Both the position numbers and the translations under genes were made by a program. From an uncultured Neisseria sp. (GTDB lineage Bacteria; Pseudomonadota; Gammaproteobacteria; Burkholderiales; Neisseriaceae), in the NCBI GenBank assembly GCA_937919795.1, contig CALFOA010000041.1, forward strand, positions 1-6,445: DNA of 6,445 bases, read 5' to 3'. The notes beneath the pieces are model-generated. The model was given only the letters and a program-made list of their open reading frames with translations, was not told the origin of the DNA and searched no databases. Shown here piece after piece: positions 1 to 5,203 of the stretch (position 1 is its first letter; every line of letters starts with the position of its first letter).

Positions 1-1509
1 GATTTCCTGAAAGAACCGAAAAAATATCTCCAGGTCGGAGCACGTATCCCGAAAGGTGTGCTGCTTGTCGGCCCTCCGGGAACCGGTAAGACCCTGCTGG
101 CGAAAGCCGTGGCAGGAGAAGCGGGTGTTCCGTTCTTCAGCATTTCCGGTTCCGATTTCGTGGAAATGTTTGTCGGCGTCGGTGCTAGCCGCGTACGCGA
201 TATGTTCGAGCAGGCCAAGAAAAACGCACCTTGCATCATCTTTATTGATGAGATTGATGCGGTCGGTCGTCAACGTGGCGCCGGTTTGGGCGGCGGTAAC
301 GATGAGCGCGAGCAAACCTTGAACCAATTGCTGGTGGAGATGGATGGTTTCGAGAGCAACCAAACCGTGATTGTGATTGCCGCTACCAACCGTCCGGATG
401 TACTGGATCCCGCTTTGCAACGTCCCGGCCGTTTCGACCGCCAAGTGGTGGTGCCGTTGCCGGATATCCGTGGTCGCGAACAAATTTTGAATGTTCATGC
501 TAAAAAAGTACCTTTGGATACTTCGGTAGATTTGACTTCTCTGGCGCGTGGTACTCCCGGTTTTTCCGGTGCTGACTTGGCCAACTTGGTGAACGAAGCC
601 GCTTTGTTTGCCGGTCGCCGCAATAAAACCAAAGTCGATCAAAGCGACTTTGAAGATGCCAAAGATAAAATCTACATGGGTCCGGAGCGTCGCTCTATGG
701 TGATGCACGAAGACGAAAAACGTGCGACTGCTTATCATGAAGCCGGCCATGCGATTGTGGCGGAAAGCTTGGAATACACCGATCCGGTGCACAAAGTAAC
801 CATTATGCCGCGTGGCCGTGCGCTGGGCTTGACCTGGCAGCTGCCGGAACGTGACCGTATCAGCATGTATAAAGACCAGATGCTGAGCCAGCTCTCGATT
901 CTGTTTGGTGGTCGTATTGCGGAAGATTTGTTTGTCGGCCGTATTTCTACCGGTGCTTCTAACGACTTCGAGCGTGCCACTCAAATTGCTCGCGAAATGG
1001 TTACCCGCTACGGTATGAGCGACAAAATGGGCGTGATGGTGTATGCCGAAAATGAAGGCGAAGTGTTCTTGGGTCGTAGCATTACCCGTTCGCAACATAT
1101 TTCGGAAAAAACCCAGCAAGACGTAGATGCCGAAGTGCGCCGTATTCTGGACGAGCAATATGCCGTGGCCAAGAAAATTCTGGAAGATAACCGGGATAAA
1201 ATGGAAACCATGTGTAAGGCTTTGATGGAATGGGAAACCATCGATCGCGACCAGGTACTGGAAATCATGGCAGGTAAGCAACCTAGCCCGCCTAAGGATT
1301 ACAGCCACAATATCCGTAAAGCTGATGATGTCGAAGTAGTGGTAGAACTGCCGGTTACTGAGAATAGCCAAGAGCCTCGAATGGCCGAGCCGCAATCAAT
1401 GGATCATCCACAAAGCATGCCGCCACGTGGTTCTCAGGTTGATGAAAATATCAAGGCAGAAGAAAAACCGTACGAAGGCGAAGTTGATGCTGATAAAGAT
1501 CGTCGTTGA
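1..1509 (+). CDS. ftsH: FtsH, ATP-dependent zinc metalloprotease (5' end missing)
   Basis: Membrane-anchored AAA+ protease that unfolds and degrades misfolded membrane proteins and short-lived regulators on the cytoplasmic side. The reading frame is open from base 1 (begins DFLKEPKKY) to the TGA at 1507-1509, 502 codons. By comparison with E. coli FtsH about 165-170 N-terminal residues, including both membrane helices, lie outside the window. In window residue numbering: Walker A GPPGTGKT at 24-31, pore-loop MFVG at 56-59, Walker B FIDEID at 81-86, second region of homology with the arginine fingers at about 130-147 (ends RPGRFDR), zinc-binding HEAGH at 246-250, and the downstream [12 protein letters not shown] segment carrying the third, acidic zinc ligand. 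After the peptidase domain comes a tail of about 80 residues rich in Asp, Glu, Pro and Met, a region that varies across the family. The gene is intact at its 3' end and followed by two terminator-like hairpins. Identification is near certain. Confidence 0.97.
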   Translation, partial: DFLKEPKKYLQVGARIPKGVLLVGPPGTGKTLLAKAVAGEAGVPFFSISGSDFVEMFVGVGASRVRDMFEQAKKNAPCIIFIDEIDAVGRQRGAGLGGGNDEREQTLNQLLVEMDGFESNQTVIVIAATNRPDVLDPALQRPGRFDRQVVVPLPDIRGREQILNVHAKKVPLDTSVDLTSLARGTPGFSGADLANLVNEAALFAGRRNKTKVDQSDFEDAKDKIYMGPERRSMVMHEDEKRATAYHEAGHAIVAESLEYTDPVHKVTIMPRGRALGLTWQLPERDRISMYKDQMLSQLSILFGGRIAEDLFVGRISTGASNDFERATQIAREMVTRYGMSDKMGVMVYAENEGEVFLGRSITRSQHISEKTQQDVDAEVRRILDEQYAVAKKILEDNRDKMETMCKALMEWETIDRDQVLEIMAGKQPSPPKDYSHNIRKADDVEVVVELPVTENSQEPRMAEPQSMDHPQSMPPRGSQVDENIKAEEKPYEGEVDADKDRR

Positions 1510-1522
1510 TAAGTAGGTTTGC

Positions 1523-1562
1523 ATAAAACAAGCCCGAGAGACAGCTCTCGGGCTTGTTTTAT
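1523..1562. terminator. Strong, probably bidirectional terminator after ftsH
   Basis: A perfect 18-bp inverted repeat (arms 1523-1540 and 1545-1562) around the loop ACAG. The core is CAAGCCCGAGAG paired with CTCTCGGGCTTG. It is flanked by an A run on the left and TTTTAT on the right, so either strand reads a GC-rich stem ending in U's. It lies 14 bp after the ftsH stop and would end ftsH transcription. In the other direction it could stop transcripts leaving the convergent DUF2288 gene. Confidence 0.9.
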
Positions 1563-1587
1563 TGTGACGACTGTATTGATATTGAGA

Positions 1588-1620
1588 ATGCCTGTCTGAA
1601 TAATTCAGGCAGGCATTTTT
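1588..1620 (+). terminator. DUS inverted-repeat hairpin with T run
   Basis: ATGCCTGTCTGAA (1588-1600) and its near-complement (1604-1616) form a 13-bp stem with a TAA loop, followed by T's to 1620. The left arm is an exact uptake sequence (1589-1600). The right arm reads TGCCTGCCTGAA on the minus strand, one base off, and the change leaves a U-G pair in plus-strand RNA, so the stem survives. It is a second terminator in series behind the one at 1523-1562. The T run follows the stem only on the plus strand. Confidence 0.85.
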
Positions 1621-1636
1621 GAGATAGCGGATGGAG

Positions 1637-1948
1637 CTATTGAATAGTGTGAGTGTCGCTGATCGGCTGTACCAATACCCACGGCGCGATCACCAGCGCC
1701 CACATTTCCTGGTTATTACGCAAAAATTCACGCGCCTGCTGTTCGCTGACCACGCCGAATTGTTGCTGTTGCATCAGTTTGCCGATTTCGGCGCTGTTAT
1801 CATCAGCCACCCATTGAGCGACGGTGAGCAAATCAAGGCTGGGGTCAACAAATACGGCGGCACCGCGGGCGAAATGCGGTTGCAATTCCTGCCAGGCGAT
1901 GCGGGCGGTTTCCAGATTGAGTTTTTCGTGCAGATAGGGTTCGGTCAT
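1637..1948 (-). CDS. DUF2288 family protein, function unknown
   Basis: A 103-residue protein, ATG at 1948-1946 and TAG at 1639-1637. The N-terminal pattern (KLNLETARIAWQELQPHFARG, split as KLNLETARI and AWQELQPHFARG), the central VDPSLDLLTVA and ADDN motifs, and the C-terminal WALVIAPWVLVQP are those of the DUF2288 family as I recall it; the length also fits. No signal peptide, membrane segment or catalytic motif is visible, so it is likely a small soluble cytoplasmic protein. I assign no function. It is convergent with ftsH and divergent from the znu region. There is no clear Shine-Dalgarno sequence before the ATG, but the conserved start MTEPYLHEKLN and a TATAAT 32 bp upstream support this start. 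Confidence 0.85.
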   Translation of the reverse strand: MTEPYLHEKLNLETARIAWQELQPHFARGAAVFVDPSLDLLTVAQWVADDNSAEIGKLMQQQQFGVVSEQQAREFLRNNQEMWALVIAPWVLVQPISDTHTIQ

Positions 1949-1980
1949 GGTGCGGGTGCATAAAGGTTAAACGGATGTTG

Positions 1981-1986
1981 ATTATA
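1981..1986 (-). promoter_or_regulatory. -10 element of the DUF2288 promoter
   Basis: The minus strand reads a perfect TATAAT here, 32 bp before the ATG of the DUF2288 gene. No convincing -35 box sits 16-18 bp upstream (the sequence there is GC-rich, around GCGCAC) and there is no TG extension, so the assignment rests on the -10 and its position. Confidence 0.5.
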
Positions 1987-2029
1987 GCGTAAAAGAATAC
2001 GGGGTGCGCCTGCGGTATCTCAAGGGAAA

Positions 2030-2041
2030 TGCCTGTCTGAA
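2030..2041 (+). repeat. Lone DNA uptake sequence, TGCCTGTCTGAA
   Basis: Exact 12-mer, preceded by A as in every other exact copy in the window. It is the only copy without an inverted partner. It lies between the divergent DUF2288 and znu promoters and so is not part of a terminator. Its likely role is recognition by the competence pilin ComP during DNA uptake, as known for neisserial DUS. Confidence 0.85.
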
Positions 2042-2065
2042 AAACAAAAGGGCGTGACGGCTGTG

Positions 2066-2094
2066 TTTACAAGTAGAATGTTATACAGTATCAT
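2066..2094 (+). promoter_or_regulatory. Candidate sigma-70 promoter of the znu operon
   Basis: TTTACA at 2066-2071 and TATCAT at 2089-2094, separated by exactly 17 bp; each hexamer differs from consensus at one position. Transcription would begin near 2101, leaving a leader of about 117 nt before the 31-codon ORF and about 210 nt before znuC. It is the best promoter in the gap, and its -10 overlaps the Zur-like box. Confidence 0.6.
2079..2093 (+). promoter_or_regulatory. Candidate Zur (zinc repressor) operator
   Basis: TGTTATACAGTATCA resembles the neisserial Zur motif as I recall it (TGTTAT, three bases, ATAACA). The left half is 6/6 and the right half 4/6. The surrounding dyad AATGTTATAC / GTATCATTTT is symmetric at 7 of 10 positions. 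It lies across the spacer and -10 of the promoter at 2066-2094, where a bound repressor would exclude RNA polymerase, and it precedes a zinc uptake operon, the standard Zur target. Confidence 0.6.
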
Positions 2095-2105
2095 TTTATC
2101 TATTA

Positions 2106-2134
2106 AAAGCTGCCGTAATTGTATCGGCAGTTTT
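2106..2134 (+). promoter_or_regulatory. Leader hairpin in the znu 5' untranslated region
   Basis: Arms 2106-2115 and 2125-2134 form a 10-bp stem (core CTGCCG/CGGCAG, one G-U pair) with a 9-nt loop, starting a few bases after the predicted transcription start. A second hairpin, TTTTCC (2131-2136) with GGAAAA (2144-2149), shares 2131-2134 with it, so the two cannot form fully together. A regulatory role is speculative; the T-rich stretch after the first stem is weak as a terminator. Confidence 0.35.
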
Positions 2135-2217
2135 CCTGTTTTCGGAAAACGATGGCTTTGAATGGAGCTATTTTAGACAGCCGGCTGATCGTTTTTCTTA
2201 TTTAAGTTAGATAAATC

Positions 2218-2313
2218 ATGAATATTTTGTTAACCGGTTTGCCGCAGCGTTTAATGCTGGCAGCGGTGGTGCTGGCGCTGATTTGGGGTGCTTATTTTTG
2301 GGCGGTTACATGA
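2218..2313 (+). CDS. 31-residue single-span membrane peptide, coupled to znuC
   Basis: Short ORF from ATG 2218-2220 to TGA 2311-2313. The first nine residues are MNILLTGLP, then QR, then a hydrophobic run from about residue 12 to the end (LMLAAVVLALIWGAYFWAV, then T). That is one membrane span with a charged residue just before it. The stop overlaps the znuC start as ATGA, a layout typical of translational coupling. Codons (CTG, GCG, GTG) match the neighbouring genes. It would be the first gene of the zinc operon. It has no clear Shine-Dalgarno sequence and I do not recognise a family. It could be a small subunit or stabiliser of the ZnuBC complex, a leader peptide that delivers ribosomes to znuC, or a chance ORF; the overlap and composition favour a real gene. 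Confidence 0.55.
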   Translation: MNILLTGLPQRLMLAAVVLALIWGAYFWAVT

Positions 2314-3035
2314 ATATTGAGGTAGCGAATTTAACCGTCAGCTATCAGCGTAAACCGGCTGTCCATCATTTAAATATCTGCTTTGAGCAGGGCGAAATGT
2401 GGGCGGTGTTTGGCCCTAACGGTGCGGGTAAGTCAACTTTGCTAAAGGCGGTGATGCGGTTGTTGCAGGCGGATACCGGTTCGATTAATTGGAACGGCAT
2501 CGCCAGAAGTGATATTGCTTATTTGCCGCAGCAGTCAGACATCGATCGCAGCCTACCGATGACGGTGTTTGAACTGGCGGCTTTGGGCTTGTGGTATGAA
2601 ATCGGCTTTTTCGGCCGCGTGAATGCCAAGCAGAAAGAGCGAGTGCGCGCGGCTTTGGCACGGGTGGAGATGCTGGATTATGCCGAGCAGCAAATCGGCC
2701 ATTTGTCGAACGGCCAGTTTCAGCGGGTATTGTTTGCCCGTATGCTGGTGCAGAATGCCAAGTTTTTGCTGCTGGACGAGCCGTTTAATGCGGTGGATGC
2801 GGGCACCACTTATGCTTTACTGGAAGTATTGCGCCAATGCCATCAGAGCGGGCAGGCGGTGATTGCGGTGTTGCACGACTATGAACAAGTGCGGGCGTAT
2901 TTTCCGAATACGGTGTTGATTGCGCGGGAAAAAGTAGCGGCCGGTAAAACGGAAGCGGTGCTCACCGATGAGTATTTGCAGCAGGCAGCAGCGGCGATGC
3001 ACCGGGTGGAGAGCCCGCAATGGTGCGCGGCTTAA
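2310..3035 (+). CDS. znuC: ZnuC, zinc ABC transporter ATP-binding protein
   Basis: Cytoplasmic ATPase that powers Zn(II) import through ZnuB. It has 241 residues, close to the family norm. Walker A GPNGAGKST at 35-43, Q-loop glutamine at 74 (YLPQQ), signature LSNGQ at 132-136 (Asn in place of the usual second Gly), Walker B FLLLDE at 152-157, D-loop at about 160-163, switch histidine 189 (VLHDY). The segment ELAALGLWYEIGFFG after the Q-loop is typical of the metal-chelate (Znu/Mnt) subfamily. I chose ATG 2310, which overlaps the stop of the 31-codon ORF and begins MNIEVANLTVSY; the frame is open to TTG 2283, but those nine residues are not family-like. Manganese transporters share this fold, so the zinc assignment rests mainly on the ZnuA partner and the Zur-like box. 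Confidence 0.93.
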   Translation: MNIEVANLTVSYQRKPAVHHLNICFEQGEMWAVFGPNGAGKSTLLKAVMRLLQADTGSINWNGIARSDIAYLPQQSDIDRSLPMTVFELAALGLWYEIGFFGRVNAKQKERVRAALARVEMLDYAEQQIGHLSNGQFQRVLFARMLVQNAKFLLLDEPFNAVDAGTTYALLEVLRQCHQSGQAVIAVLHDYEQVRAYFPNTVLIAREKVAAGKTEAVLTDEYLQQAAAAMHRVESPQWCAA

Positions 3036-3067
3036 GTTCGCGGCGTATCAAGATAAATATTAAAAAA

Positions 3068-3100
3068 GTTTTCAGACAGGCATGATGCCTGTCTGAAAAC
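3068..3100 (-). repeat. DUS inverted pair between znuC and znuB
   Basis: Two exact uptake sequences, minus strand at 3071-3082 and plus strand at 3086-3097, sit head to head inside a perfect 16-bp inverted repeat (3068-3083 / 3085-3100) with a one-base centre, so the realistic loop is TGA. The A6 run at 3062-3067 means only minus-strand RNA has a U6 run after the stem; plus-strand RNA is followed by CGATATTG. The hairpin is therefore shaped as a terminator for antisense transcription. On the operon strand it might cause partial attenuation or shield the upstream message from 3' decay. Confidence 0.85.
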
Positions 3101-3115
3101 CGATATTGAAACTAA

Positions 3116-4003
3116 ATGAATTTATACGATTATTTGATTGCGCCGTTTGCCGAGTTTGAGTTTATGCGCTATGCGCTGGCATCGGTGCTGTTCCTGGCTT
3201 TTTCCGGCGCGCCGGTCGGCGTGTTTCTGACCATGCGGCGCATGAGTTTGGTGGGCGATGCGTTGGGTCATGCCGTGCTGCCGGGCGCGGCGGTGGGTTA
3301 TATGATAGGCGGCTTGAGCTTGCCTGCGATGAGCTTGGGTGGGTTTATTGCCGGTATGCTGATGGCTTTGCTGGCCGGTTTGGTCAGCCGTTTTACCACT
3401 TTGAAGGAAGACGCCAATTTCGCCGCGTTTTACCTCACTTGTTTGGCCATCGGCGTGATTTTGGTGAGTACCAATGGCAGCAACATCGATTTACTGCACT
3501 TATTGTTCGGCTCGGTGCTGGCGGTGGATTTGCCGGCTTTGCGCTTGGTGGCGGCCAGCGCCAGTGTAACGGTTTTGACTTTGGCGGTGATTTACCGGCC
3601 ATTGGTGCTGGAAAGTATTGATCCGCTGTTTTTAAAAGCGGTAAACGGCAAAGGCGGACTTTGGCATCTGCTGTTTTTGGTGCTGGTGGTGATGAATCTG
3701 GTGGCGGGCTTTCAGGCTTTGGGTACGCTGATGTCGGTGGGTTTGATGATGCTGCCGGCGATTACCGCACGCCTGTGGGTGAAAAACCTAGGCGGCCTGA
3801 TGCTGCTGGCGGTTTGTTTCGCCTTATTGTGCGGCACGGCAGGTTTGCTGTTTTCGTATTATGTGGAAATTCCTTCGGGGCCCGCGATTATTCTGTTTTG
3901 CGGCGGGTTGTATCTTTTTTCGGTTATTTTCGGGTGGGAGAGCGGCGTGGTGCTGCGTTGGCTGCGCCGCGGCAAACACCATCAATATCAGGAGCCTGTA
4001 TGA
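3116..4003 (+). CDS. znuB: ZnuB, zinc ABC transporter permease
   Basis: Inner-membrane permease of the ABC-3 (metal-ion) family, forming the Zn(II) channel as a dimer. It has 295 residues and is strongly hydrophobic, with about eight to nine predicted membrane segments; the first spans roughly residues 17-39. Family features include RRMSLVGDALGHAVLPGAA (about 41-59), FAAFYLTCLAIGV, LLFGSVLAV and the GTLMSVGLMMLPAITA stretch near the region that contacts the ATPase. The start ATG 3116 gives the expected MNLYDYLIAPF N-terminus; its ribosome-binding site is weak. The 80-bp gap after znuC is filled mostly by a DUS hairpin. The stop overlaps the znuA start as ATGA, so the two are probably coupled. 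The short His-containing C-terminus (GKHHQYQEPV) is cytoplasmic by inference. Confidence 0.93.
   Translation: MNLYDYLIAPFAEFEFMRYALASVLFLAFSGAPVGVFLTMRRMSLVGDALGHAVLPGAAVGYMIGGLSLPAMSLGGFIAGMLMALLAGLVSRFTTLKEDANFAAFYLTCLAIGVILVSTNGSNIDLLHLLFGSVLAVDLPALRLVAASASVTVLTLAVIYRPLVLESIDPLFLKAVNGKGGLWHLLFLVLVVMNLVAGFQALGTLMSVGLMMLPAITARLWVKNLGGLMLLAVCFALLCGTAGLLFSYYVEIPSGPAIILFCGGLYLFSVIFGWESGVVLRWLRRGKHHQYQEPV
3991..3994 (+). promoter_or_regulatory. Shine-Dalgarno GGAG that fixes the znuA start
   Basis: GGAG lies five bases before the ATG at 4000, inside the last codons of znuB. It shows that translation starts at MNKYWMSG and not at any upstream in-frame ATG such as 3661. This start also yields a proper signal peptide. 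Confidence 0.85.
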
Positions 4004-4902
4004 ACAAATATTGGATGAGCGGTTTGGGTTTGATGCTGTTTTCCGGCGCGGTGGCGGCGGCACCTTTGCAGGTAGTGAGCAGCTTCAGCATTTTGGGTGA
4101 TGTGGTCAAGCAAGTGGGCGGCGACCGAGTGGCGGTAACCAATTTGGTTGGCGCCAATCAAGACAGCCATGCTTATAACATGACCGCCGCTGATGTGAAG
4201 AAAATCCGTGCGGCCAAGTTGGTGCTGGTGAGCGGCTTAGGCTTGGAAAAAGCCGAAATGATGCGCGCGGTGAAGCAGAGCAAAGTGCCGTATGCCGAAG
4301 CGACTGCCGGTATCAAAGCGCTGGCGGCGCCTGAGGGTGGCGGCCATGATCACGGGCATGACCATGATCACGACCATGGCGAATACGATCCGCATGTGTG
4401 GACTGATCCGGTGTTGATGCAGAAATACGCTTCCAATGTTGCTGTGGCGTTGATTAAGGCCGATCCGGCCAACAAAGATTATTATCTGCAACGCCTGCAA
4501 GCCTATTCCGGCGAATTGGTGAAGCTAGACAGCTATGCCCGCAGTCAGTTCAATACTATTCCGCAAGCCAAGCGCAAGGTTTTGACCGGTCATGATTCGT
4601 TTGCCTATATGGGCAAACGCTATGCCGTCCGTTTTGTTTCGCCGCAAGGTGTTAGCAGCGAGGCTGAGCCTTCGGCCAAACAGGTGGCGGCGATTATCCG
4701 CCAGGTCAAACAAGAGGGCATACGCGCGATTTTTGCCGAAAACATCAAAGACACCCGCATGGTCGATAAAATCGCTCAAGAAACCGGCAGCAAAATCGGC
4801 GGCAAGCTTTATTCCGATGCTTTGAGCAGCGGCGCGCCAGCCAACACTTATATCAATATGTACCGCTATAATGTACGGGTGTTAACCGATGCGATGAAGT
4901 AA
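4000..4902 (+). CDS. znuA: ZnuA, periplasmic zinc-binding protein
   Basis: Solute-binding protein that captures Zn(II) in the periplasm and delivers it to ZnuB. It has 300 residues. The signal peptide covers residues 1 to about 19-20 (hydrophobic LGLMLFSGAVAA); there is no lipobox cysteine, so it is likely soluble. Probable metal ligands by family alignment are His57 (DSHAYNMT), His132 (DPHVWTDP), His198 (TGHDSFAYM) and Asp273 (YSDALSSG). Histidine at the third position, where manganese-binding relatives carry Glu, supports zinc. Residues 116-126 alternate His and Asp (HDHGHDHDHDH), the His-rich loop of ZnuA proteins, thought to gather zinc when it is scarce. From memory, the gonococcal homologue was first named as a manganese protein (MntC) and later reassigned to zinc. 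The gene is last in the operon, with a DUS inverted repeat after it. Confidence 0.95.
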   Translation: MNKYWMSGLGLMLFSGAVAAAPLQVVSSFSILGDVVKQVGGDRVAVTNLVGANQDSHAYNMTAADVKKIRAAKLVLVSGLGLEKAEMMRAVKQSKVPYAEATAGIKALAAPEGGGHDHGHDHDHDHGEYDPHVWTDPVLMQKYASNVAVALIKADPANKDYYLQRLQAYSGELVKLDSYARSQFNTIPQAKRKVLTGHDSFAYMGKRYAVRFVSPQGVSSEAEPSAKQVAAIIRQVKQEGIRAIFAENIKDTRMVDKIAQETGSKIGGKLYSDALSSGAPANTYINMYRYNVRVLTDAMK

Positions 4903-4929
4903 GCGCTGAAGTTTAGCCACGAAGCAATA

Positions 4930-4991
4930 AATGCCTGTCTGAAAACCAGCTTGCGAGTTTCTGCAAAGCTAAATTTTTTCAGACAGGCATT
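4930..4991. terminator. DUS inverted repeat closing the znu operon
   Basis: Exact uptake sequences at 4932-4943 (plus) and 4978-4989 (minus) form a 16-bp stem (4930-4945 / 4976-4991). The 30-nt loop contains a smaller imperfect stem, AGCTTGC with GCAAAGCT. It begins 27 bp after the znuA stop, where an operon terminator is expected. The downstream sequence is only moderately T-rich (TCATTGTTTG), so termination may be partial. It directly precedes the metN promoter. Confidence 0.65.
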
Positions 4992-5000
4992 CATTGTTTG

Positions 5001-5029
5001 TTGACAATTCCGTGATTTTCGCGTCTAAT
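5001..5029 (+). promoter_or_regulatory. Sigma-70 promoter of metNI
   Basis: Perfect -35 TTGACA at 5001-5006, 17-bp spacer, -10 TCTAAT at 5024-5029 (one mismatch). TAATAT at 5026-5031 with a 19-bp spacer is a less likely alternative. The predicted start near 5036 puts the SAM-II-like aptamer (from 5045) at the very 5' end of the transcript and gives a leader of about 165 nt. Confidence 0.75.
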
Positions 5030-5044
5030 ATCGGCTATTGAATT

Positions 5045-5092
5045 GCGCCGATTTGACACAGCTTGCGGGCGTTAAAATACAGCTAAAGCGTA
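5045..5092 (+). ncRNA. SAM-II (SAM_alpha) riboswitch aptamer
   Basis: Senses S-adenosylmethionine and lowers expression of the downstream methionine importer. Hallmarks of the SAM-II class as I recall them occur in order: P1 5' strand GCGCC (5045-5049), GATTTGA (5050-5056), GCTTGC (5061-5066), P1 3' strand GGCGT (5068-5072), TTAAAAT (5072-5078), and GCTAAAG (5082-5088). P1 is four Watson-Crick pairs plus one G-U, and its bases differ from the alphaproteobacterial and marine examples I remember while the pairing is kept. Pseudoknot pairs that can form include U5064-A5081, G5065-C5080, C5062-G5088, G5061-C5089 and U5063-A5087, with a mismatch at C5066/A5079. The spacer between P1 and GCTAAA is about two bases shorter than in the marine metX example. 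The promoter just upstream and metN downstream fit the role. SAM-V shares much of this core and is the main alternative. Confidence 0.85.
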
Positions 5093-5103
5093 CAGAGTTT
5101 TTA

Positions 5104-5203
5104 TTTAAGCTGTTATATTTTGGCCCGGTTGTGTGTAAACACGATCGGGCATCCTTATATTCAGCCGCAACTGCGGTGATTATCAGAGAAGAAAGTATTA
5201 ACA
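5104..5203 (+). promoter_or_regulatory. Structured metN leader, possible SAM-II expression platform
   Basis: Three elements are visible. (a) TGTTATATTTT (5111-5121) can pair with 5192-5203 (AAAGTATTAACA), giving 11 pairs with one bulge and one G-U and covering the bases just before the metN ATG, including the weak ribosome-binding site GAAAG. (b) Inside it is a 12-bp hairpin, 5123-5134 / 5139-5150 (GCCCG against CGGGC at its base), capped by a GTAA tetraloop of the GNRA type, and a smaller hairpin at 5161-5179. (c) CAGCTAAA (5080-5087), the aptamer core, can instead pair with TTTAAGCTG (5104-5112). SAM binding would block (c) and favour (a), hiding the ribosome-binding site. The complementarity is observed; the mechanism is inferred. 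No terminator-like U run follows the stems. Confidence 0.5.

Noticed and set aside
1631..1963. Plus-strand 110-codon ORF.
   Set aside because: Antisense to the DUF2288 gene, no family resemblance, and directly behind two terminators.
1631..2172. Repeated 11-mer ATGGAGCTATT at 1631 and 2162.
   Set aside because: No extension of the match, no structural context, and one copy overlaps the end of a coding gene; likely coincidence.
2152..2205. 17-codon ORF (MALNGAILDS...) in the znu leader.
   Set aside because: Too short, no Shine-Dalgarno, no coupling to a following gene; consistent with chance.
2283..2309. Alternative TTG start adding nine residues to ZnuC.
   Set aside because: The added residues (MGCLFLGGY) are not family-like. 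ATG 2310 gives the standard N-terminus and the ATGA overlap.
3661..3999. In-frame upstream extension of znuA (a 413-codon ORF from ATG 3661).
   Set aside because: The extension lies inside znuB and reads as low-complexity out-of-frame sequence. The GGAG at 3991 and the signal peptide fix the start at 4000.
5053..5078. Second promoter from TTGACA (5053) and TAAAAT (5073).
   Set aside because: The spacer is only 14 bp, and both elements are accounted for by conserved aptamer segments.
5111..5119. Extended -10 promoter (TGTTATATT) close to metN.
   Set aside because: No acceptable -35, and the stretch is better explained as part of the leader helix. A weak secondary start cannot be excluded.
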